Assembly: GCA_964654015.1 (NCBI GenBank)
Contig: CAZZHQ010000082.1
Coordinates: 1-10,838 of the forward strand
DNA: 10,838 nt
Source of the DNA: JAUUZT01 sp964654015
GTDB taxonomy: Bacteria > Chloroflexota > Dehalococcoidia > GIF9 > AB-539-J10
Direction of reading: 5' to 3'
Shown here: positions 5,765 to 10,838 of the stretch, piece after piece
How the letters are laid out: the number at the start of each line of letters is the position of its first letter
How positions within the stretch are numbered: the stretch's first letter is position 1
The notes under the pieces: model-generated
Databases searched by the model: none
What the model was told of the DNA's origin: nothing
The model's input: the letters and a program-made list of their open reading frames with translations, nothing else
Position numbers and translations under genes: made by a program

Positions 5765-6769
5765 ATGAAGTATTTCGCCAGCATTATCCTGCCGATGTAT
5801 AACTCCGCCCGCACTATCGGAGAAACCCTTGACGGCCTGGAGAAGCAAAACCGCTCAGACTTCGAGATTATCGTTATTGATGACGGCAGCAAGGATGATT
5901 CGGTCAGTATCGTGGAGGATTTCAAGCGTCGCAGTCGCTTGCCCGTCACCATCCTGAAACAGGCCAATGCCGGTCCGGCTCGGGCACGGAATAACGGCGT
6001 AACGCATACCGATTCGGAAATCGTGATTTTCCTCGACTCCGACTGCATCCCCCACGAAAATCTGGTGGAGGTCCTGGCTGGCTCGCTGAACCGGGAGAAG
6101 AAGGTGGCCGCCTGCTCCTGCGTATTCAAGGGAATGGATAAGGTAAACATTGCGGCCCGGTACATCGACCTGGAGATAACCCGTCGCCAAGAAAAACTAA
6201 TCGGCAGGTACGTTGATGCCATCGCCACCATGGCCGCCGCCTATTACAAGGATGTATTCGAAGAGCTGGGCGGCTTCGACACCAGCTTCCGCCGGGCCAG
6301 CGGCGAGGACTATGATTTCGCCTACAAGGTCCAGAAGGCCGGCTACAAGATATTCTTCACCGACCAAACTTGGGTGCACCACTACCACGTTGACACCCTT
6401 AAGAAGTATCTCAAACAGCAGTATACCCGTGGCTACTGGATGGTGCCCTTATTCCTGAAGAACAGAGAGAAAATAGTCAGAGGAGACAGCTACTCTGGCC
6501 ATGAAGCGCAGGTACAGTTTATCCTTTCTTGTCTGGCGCTACTGTCTATTCCGCTAGCTTTCTGGAAGCCATACGCGCTGGCTATCGGCTTCGGTCTGCT
6601 TCTTCTTTCCAATCTAACGCTGGGAGTGTGGGCGTTTAAAAGAGACCAGAGGTTTCTCCTGCTGGCCCCGGTGATAGCCAGCCTACGTTCCTTAGCTGGC
6701 ACCATAGGCGTTTTCCGTTCTACTCTTGATATTATAGGTGGCATCGCATGGCGAAGCTCAAGAAACTAA
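5765..6769 (+). CDS. Family 2 glycosyltransferase with C-terminal membrane helices
   Basis: A GT-A-fold transferase expected to add a sugar to a lipid-linked glycan at the inner face of the membrane. Numbered from ATG 5765 (334 aa): VIDDGS at 37-42, the acceptor/donor-site NAGPARARNNG at 68-78, the metal-binding DSD at 91-93, GGFD at 169-172, the catalytic-base motif GEDYDF at 180-185, and QYTRGYW at 219-225 near the end of the catalytic domain. Three hydrophobic segments follow at about 250-268, 270-288 and 297-315. Closest in style to the cellulose synthase/chitin synthase-like branch of GT2 that makes polysaccharides, but without the full set of processive-synthase helices. The frame also allows TTG 5753 and GTG 5756; none of the starts has a well-placed ribosome site. 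The 3' end overlaps the next gene by 22 bases. Confidence 0.87.
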   Translation: MKYFASIILPMYNSARTIGETLDGLEKQNRSDFEIIVIDDGSKDDSVSIVEDFKRRSRLPVTILKQANAGPARARNNGVTHTDSEIVIFLDSDCIPHENLVEVLAGSLNREKKVAACSCVFKGMDKVNIAARYIDLEITRRQEKLIGRYVDAIATMAAAYYKDVFEELGGFDTSFRRASGEDYDFAYKVQKAGYKIFFTDQTWVHHYHVDTLKKYLKQQYTRGYWMVPLFLKNREKIVRGDSYSGHEAQVQFILSCLALLSIPLAFWKPYALAIGFGLLLLSNLTLGVWAFKRDQRFLLLAPVIASLRSLAGTIGVFRSTLDIIGGIAWRSSRN

Positions 6770-9700
6770 ACCTGCACTGGCTGGTATTAATCGCCGTTAT
6801 CCTCCTTGAGGTATTCATTTATTCACCCCTCTTCCAACATGATATTCCTCCGGGATGGGATACACCTACCTATATCTATCGGTCAGAGCTGATTCAATAC
6901 GATGAAGCAGTTCATTTTGATGACCCTTATATCGGTCAGGACGAGTTGCCAGATACTCCGGGATATTTTCTCTTATTAGCTAGTCTATCTAACATCACCA
7001 AGATAGCGATTCCTGACCTGATCATAAGCGTCAACCTGTTGGGTGTCATCATCCTGGTGCTGCTATGGTATATATTTAGCAAGCGGCGGTTCGGTGATAG
7101 AATCGCTCTGGTTTCCACTCTTATGGCAGTGGTTTCCTTTTTTACAATAAAACTATCCGCTGACCTGTTCAAGAACCTGTACGGATTCATTTTCTTTGTC
7201 ATATTTCTTACCATATTCTCCGGCGACAATGAAAATCACCGGGCAAGGTCCTTTATCCTGCTGGCGTTCTCGGCCACAGCACTACTGTTTTTCCACCAGT
7301 TCGCTTACTTCTGCCTGGTGGTAACCGTACTGAGCTATCTGGCTGTCATGCTGGTAGCCCGACGGATAAAGCTGGGCGAATCTGTTTATCTCTTCAGTCC
7401 CCTGCTGGCAGCCCTACTCCTGCTTTTCCCCTTCCTGCAGTCCGCCCTCCTCAGCACCGCTACCGAGGTAACTGCCTTCGACCTTATTAGAAGAGGAAGC
7501 ACCTGGGGGATTGATGATTTCGGGGCTTATCTCGGCTACTTTAGCGTAGTTCTAGCTCTGCTGGGTTTCGCCGGTCTACTTTTCCGGCATAGAAAGGCGG
7601 ATGTGCTGGTCGTAGTCTGGACGCTGAGCCTGCTCTTATTGGGTAGCGGTTTTTATGGATATATCATCCCGGATAGGTTCTTCCTGATGCTGCCGCTGCC
7701 CATCCTCGCGGCGGGCGGGGTGATTCTAGTAAAAGAGATTTCTACCCGGAGGAATAGCACGGTGGGTGGTGTACTGACGGCACTGATGCTGATAACCATA
7801 ATCGTGACTACCGTCCCCGCCGCTCTGGAAGTGACGCAGGAAAGGCAGCCCCTGGTATCACCGGGACAGTACGAAGCAATGCAATGGCTCAAGGACGAGG
7901 TGGAGCCGATAGATACCATCCTGGTCACCGACAGTATGCACGGCTGGCTGGCACAGGTCACCAAGACCAGGGTGCTGAAGGCACTGAACGTCGATATTGC
8001 CGATGAAGAATTGTACACCCAGGAGTACGACCGGTACCGGGAGGGGGCAGCGGTGATGACGGGTAATCTGAATATCAGTGAGACGAATGCCCTTATCGAT
8101 GAAAACAAAATCAGCTATGTCTTCGCCGAGAAAGGCGGACGGGTAGCCTCGTTCACCGAAAACTGGCCGGACTGGCCGCTGATTAATATCGATTATATGC
8201 TGGAGAACCCCCAGGTATTCCATAAGATATTTGAAAACGACGACGTCCTCATATTCCAGACGGAGCAGAACTGGAAGCAGGACACCAAGGCACTCTTCGT
8301 CGAGGCGGAAGAGGTGAAGCTGGAGAATATCAACGAATGGGAAGAGATGGGCATTAATCTGATTGCGGTGGGCTACCTGCCCAAATACAAGGTCGAGCCC
8401 GGCCCCTGGGGGTGGGAGGTTACCCCCCCCCAGCTCACTCGCCGGTTCATCAACGATGCCCACCTGAGTGGCATAAGGATCTTCACCGTTATGCCCGTCC
8501 TGATGGACCGGGTGGAGTATGTGTCCATCATCCAGCAGAACCCCTCCCTGACGCAGGTCTCCTGGGAGGGGAAGGCTACTCCCTGGCTCAATCCGGCACT
8601 GCCCGAGGCGAGGCAAATCGCCTCCGACTATACGCTGCAGGATGCCGCCATGTTTAAGGGAATAGGGACTGACGGCGTCGTCCTGGACCTGCTGCGCTAC
8701 GAATGGGGCTTCTCCTTTGATGATTACTCCAAGGAACATGTAGATATTGTCGACGGCGACTGGACCAGCAGCGTAAACAGGAAAGAGAACCGGGACTGGT
8801 ATATGGCCCGTATCAATGAGTTCTCCCGCCAGCTTTACGAGGACCTGAGCACCCTTGACCTCGAGGTCTGGGATACGGTATCGGCAAATGATGCGTGGAA
8901 CATTGCCACCGGGAGAAACATTATTGATTTGCTCTTCTTCGACAAGCTCTACGTGATGGCATTCTCACCATCCGATGCGCTCGAGAGCGAGATTGCCGGC
9001 ATCAAGAATCTCCTCGTACCCCGGGAGAAGTACGCAGTTATCATCTCGGCATTCACCAGTCTGGAGGAGATGACGGAGAGTGGCGACCCCATCCACGCCG
9101 AGGTAGTGGAGGTCAGCCGTCGGCTGGAGATTGCCAACAGCGCCACGGAGAACATCGGCATTTTCCGGGCCGGCCTCCTCGTCGGAGAACCAAAGGAGGT
9201 GTTCGGCAGCTTCGTAGCAGCGCCCCCCGAAGACGCATTTTATAATTTCATTATTGACTTCGGCGCCGCCAATAGCGTCGCACTGGAGACCTATTATGAC
9301 CTGACGGGTGATTTTATTCATGCCGACTCCAACGTAACCAAGGCTGCCGAGGAAGGTGCCTCCTTCTCGGTCACGCTGCCCACTTATCTGCCCGAAGGGG
9401 ACCATGCCCTGAGATACGAGATAACCAACCAAGGCATTATAGAGATTGACAACGGAGAGCAGGTGTACCAGGAGGAGATAGGGATAGGCGGACAGAGCTC
9501 AACCGGAGAAATAGCGTTCTCACGAGTGGGGCCGCTGGTCAAGGTAACCTACCGGGATAATCCCAGAGACGGATTCCTGTTTCATATCGGCCTCATGGAG
9601 GTATTCTCTGACTTCACCATTGATTTCGGGGCAGCCAACAGCACGGTACTGGAGGATTACTATAACCTGTCGGGTGACTTTGCCCATGCCAGCTCCAGTG

Positions 9701-10779
9701 AAACGAGATCTGCCGGGCCGGGCAGCTCCTTTGCGGTGACACTACCCGGTTACCTGCCCCTGGGGGATTACATCCTGAACTACGAGATTACCAACCAGGG
9801 CATTATAGAAATCAACAACGGGCAGGTTTACGAAGAGGTGATAGGGGTGGGCGAAGAGAGTACGGCGGGACGAATAGCGTTTTCACGAATCGGGCCGCCG
9901 GTTACGATAACCCTCCGGGATAACCCCGATGATAGCTCTCTGTTCCATATCGGACTCATCAAGGTATCCCGTAACTTCATACCCGACCCTGTTGAAGAGA
10001 TTCTGGAGGACTTTGTGGTTGATTTCGGTGCGGCCAACAACAGCATACTGAGAGAATATTATGACCTGACGGGTGATTTTATTCATGCCGACTCCAACGT
10101 AACCAAGGCTGCCGAGGAAGGTGCCTCCTTCTCGGTCACGCTGCCCACTTATCTGCCCGAAGGGTACTACACCCTGACGTACGAGATAACTAACCAGGGC
10201 ATCATAGAGCTCAACAACGGGCAGGTGTACCAGAAGATGGTAGGGGCCAGCGGACAGAAGGTTTCCGGGGAAATAGCCTTTTCGCGGGCCGAACCGCCGG
10301 TTAAGGTGACCTTCCGGGACAACCCCAATGATGGCTTCCTGCTGCATGTCAACTACATTGAGATATCCCGCAGCTCCGAAGAGGAATCCATGGAGGAAGT
10401 CTTCAGTGATTTTGCCATTGATTTCGGGGCGGCTAACAATGTGGTGCTGGAGGATTACTACAACCTGACGGGTGATTTCATCCATGCCGACTCCAGCGTG
10501 ACCAAGGCTGTCGGGGAAGGCGACTCCTTCTCGGTCACGCTGCCCGGTTACCTGCCCGAAGGCAACTACATCCTGAACTACGAGATTACCAATCAGGGTA
10601 CTATAGAAATCGACAACGGAGAGGTGTACCCGGAGGAGACGGGAATAAACCGGGAGAACACCACCGGAGAAATAGCGTTCTCGCGGGCCGGGCCGGATAT
10701 TATAATAACCTTCCGGGACAATCCCGATGATGGCTATCTCTTCCACATACGCCGCATTGAAGTATGGAGGCAGGATTAA
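6748..10779 (+). CDS. Giant membrane protein: GT-C-like glycosyltransferase + glycoside-hydrolase-like domain + four ~120-aa repeats
   Basis: 1343 residues in one intact frame. Residues 1-360 hold about eleven hydrophobic helices. A first extracytoplasmic loop carries GWDTPTYIYR (36-45), SADLFKNLYG lies at 137-146 and IPDRF at 307-311, a layout like GT-C enzymes that use polyprenyl-linked sugars outside the membrane. Residues ~372-505 look like the soluble domain that follows the helices in such enzymes. Residues ~516-815 resemble GHL10-type hydrolase-like TIM barrels: WEEMGINLIAVGY, WLNPALPEAR and TDGVVLDLLRYEW (641-653, with Asp642, Asp647 and Glu652). Residues 834-1341 are four related ~120-residue units beginning with FxxDFGAAN. 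I recognise no family for them; they look like beta-sandwich modules and might bind glycan. The gene starts inside the end of the preceding transferase with AGGTGG upstream. Function by homology of parts only; substrate unknown. Confidence 0.78.
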   Translation: MAKLKKLNLHWLVLIAVILLEVFIYSPLFQHDIPPGWDTPTYIYRSELIQYDEAVHFDDPYIGQDELPDTPGYFLLLASLSNITKIAIPDLIISVNLLGVIILVLLWYIFSKRRFGDRIALVSTLMAVVSFFTIKLSADLFKNLYGFIFFVIFLTIFSGDNENHRARSFILLAFSATALLFFHQFAYFCLVVTVLSYLAVMLVARRIKLGESVYLFSPLLAALLLLFPFLQSALLSTATEVTAFDLIRRGSTWGIDDFGAYLGYFSVVLALLGFAGLLFRHRKADVLVVVWTLSLLLLGSGFYGYIIPDRFFLMLPLPILAAGGVILVKEISTRRNSTVGGVLTALMLITIIVTTVPAALEVTQERQPLVSPGQYEAMQWLKDEVEPIDTILVTDSMHGWLAQVTKTRVLKALNVDIADEELYTQEYDRYREGAAVMTGNLNISETNALIDENKISYVFAEKGGRVASFTENWPDWPLINIDYMLENPQVFHKIFENDDVLIFQTEQNWKQDTKALFVEAEEVKLENINEWEEMGINLIAVGYLPKYKVEPGPWGWEVTPPQLTRRFINDAHLSGIRIFTVMPVLMDRVEYVSIIQQNPSLTQVSWEGKATPWLNPALPEARQIASDYTLQDAAMFKGIGTDGVVLDLLRYEWGFSFDDYSKEHVDIVDGDWTSSVNRKENRDWYMARINEFSRQLYEDLSTLDLEVWDTVSANDAWNIATGRNIIDLLFFDKLYVMAFSPSDALESEIAGIKNLLVPREKYAVIISAFTSLEEMTESGDPIHAEVVEVSRRLEIANSATENIGIFRAGLLVGEPKEVFGSFVAAPPEDAFYNFIIDFGAANSVALETYYDLTGDFIHADSNVTKAAEEGASFSVTLPTYLPEGDHALRYEITNQGIIEIDNGEQVYQEEIGIGGQSSTGEIAFSRVGPLVKVTYRDNPRDGFLFHIGLMEVFSDFTIDFGAANSTVLEDYYNLSGDFAHASSSETRSAGPGSSFAVTLPGYLPLGDYILNYEITNQGIIEINNGQVYEEVIGVGEESTAGRIAFSRIGPPVTITLRDNPDDSSLFHIGLIKVSRNFIPDPVEEILEDFVVDFGAANNSILREYYDLTGDFIHADSNVTKAAEEGASFSVTLPTYLPEGYYTLTYEITNQGIIELNNGQVYQKMVGASGQKVSGEIAFSRAEPPVKVTFRDNPNDGFLLHVNYIEISRSSEEESMEEVFSDFAIDFGAANNVVLEDYYNLTGDFIHADSSVTKAVGEGDSFSVTLPGYLPEGNYILNYEITNQGTIEIDNGEVYPEETGINRENTTGEIAFSRAGPDIIITFRDNPDDGYLFHIRRIEVWRQD
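8423..8431 (+). repeat. Homopolymer run of nine C inside the giant gene
   Basis: C9 encodes part of V-T-P-P-Q (residues 558-562) in the hydrolase-like domain. Losing one C would bring a TGA at 8465-8467 into frame; gaining one would end translation at 8655-8657. Either change would remove the rest of this domain and all four C-terminal repeats while leaving the membrane transferase domain. Confidence 0.6.
9292..9399 (+). repeat. 108-bp identical repeat, copy A (in unit 1)
   Basis: This block is base-for-base identical to 10057-10164, 765 bases downstream, while the sequence on both sides differs at once. It codes from the YYDLTGDF motif to LPEG in unit 1. Confidence 0.92.
10057..10164 (+). 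repeat. 108-bp identical repeat, copy B (in unit 3)
   Basis: Partner of the identical block at 9292-9399. The matching segment in unit 2 differs widely and that in unit 4 differs moderately, so the identity is specific to units 1 and 3 and points to recent copying between them. Confidence 0.92.
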
Positions 10780-10784
10780 GTATT

Positions 10785-10838
10785 ATGGATACCGTTACGT
10801 TTTTACCCTCCTTTCTACTCAATATACTACTTGACGAC
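10785..10838 (+). CDS. Possible start of a further operon gene (runs off right edge)
   Basis: An ATG five bases after the giant gene's stop opens a frame that stays open for all 18 codons to the edge, beginning MDTVTFLPSFLLNILLDD. An AGGA lies nine bases upstream, and the spacing fits the operon. The hydrophobic start hints at a membrane or exported protein, but the fragment is far too short to name. Confidence 0.42.
   Translation, partial: MDTVTFLPSFLLNILLDD

Larger units (their letters stand above)
9247..10770 (+). repeat. Four tandem ~120-codon repeats in the giant gene
   Basis: Units lie at 9247-9609 (121 codons), 9613-9972 (120), 10012-10371 (120) and 10411-10770 (120). Shared landmarks in order are DFGAAN, YY(D/N)L(T/S)GDF, a Ser/Thr-rich turn, VTLPxYLP, YEITNQGxIE(I/L), an Asn-Gly turn before VY, G(E/R)IAFSR and RDNPxD. 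Units 1 and 2 abut with one residue between them. Units 2-3 and 3-4 are joined by 13-residue linkers rich in Glu and Asp (9973-10011 and 10372-10410). The high density of short alternating hydrophobic stretches suggests a beta-sandwich. Confidence 0.9.

Noticed and set aside
7858..8739. 293-codon antisense frame within the giant gene
   Set aside because: The + strand frame has clear domains and membrane helices here; the antisense product shows no motif and has no promoter or ribosome site.
9883..10746. 287-codon antisense frame across the repeat region
   Set aside because: Its internal repetition merely mirrors the tandem units on the + strand, and a similar shadow appears opposite unit 1 (8965-9432). 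No independent coding signal was seen.

Overview
The window is bacterial chromosomal DNA carrying a surface-glycan (exopolysaccharide or lipid-linked oligosaccharide) assembly operon on the + strand. A small divergent unit on the - strand encodes a short unknown protein and the N-terminal part of a tyrosine recombinase. Dense gene packing, ATGA and TGATG overlaps, Shine-Dalgarno motifs and sigma-70-type promoters indicate a bacterium. The phylum cannot be fixed from the sequence. An uncultured Chloroflexota-like organism is only a guess from protein style.

Layout. At 1-655 (-) is a tyrosine recombinase whose catalytic half lies beyond the left edge. At 669-878 (-) is a 69-residue protein. From 879 to 1246 is a regulatory region with one promoter firing left, two sigma-70-like promoters firing right, and several repeat or dyad elements. 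From 1247 to 10779 are six tightly packed + strand genes: a DPM1-like GT2 glycosyltransferase, UDP-glucose 6-dehydrogenase, UDP-glucuronate decarboxylase, an oligosaccharide flippase, a second GT2 glycosyltransferase with C-terminal membrane helices, and a 1343-residue membrane protein. A further gene probably starts at 10785 and runs off the right edge.

How the genes fit together (inference). The dehydrogenase and decarboxylase would convert UDP-glucose to UDP-glucuronate and then UDP-xylose. The DPM1-like enzyme would charge a polyprenyl phosphate with sugar, the second GT2 would extend a lipid-linked glycan, and the flippase would export it. The giant last protein would act outside the membrane. 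It joins a GT-C-type multi-helix glycosyltransferase, a glycoside-hydrolase-like (GHL10-type) domain, and four copies of a ~120-residue probably beta-rich domain that I cannot assign to a family.

Main points of interest: the three-part architecture of the giant protein; a 108-bp stretch identical at DNA level between repeat units 1 and 3; a run of nine C inside its hydrolase-like domain, where a one-base slip would remove the C-terminal half; and the divergent control region between the recombinase unit and the glycan operon.
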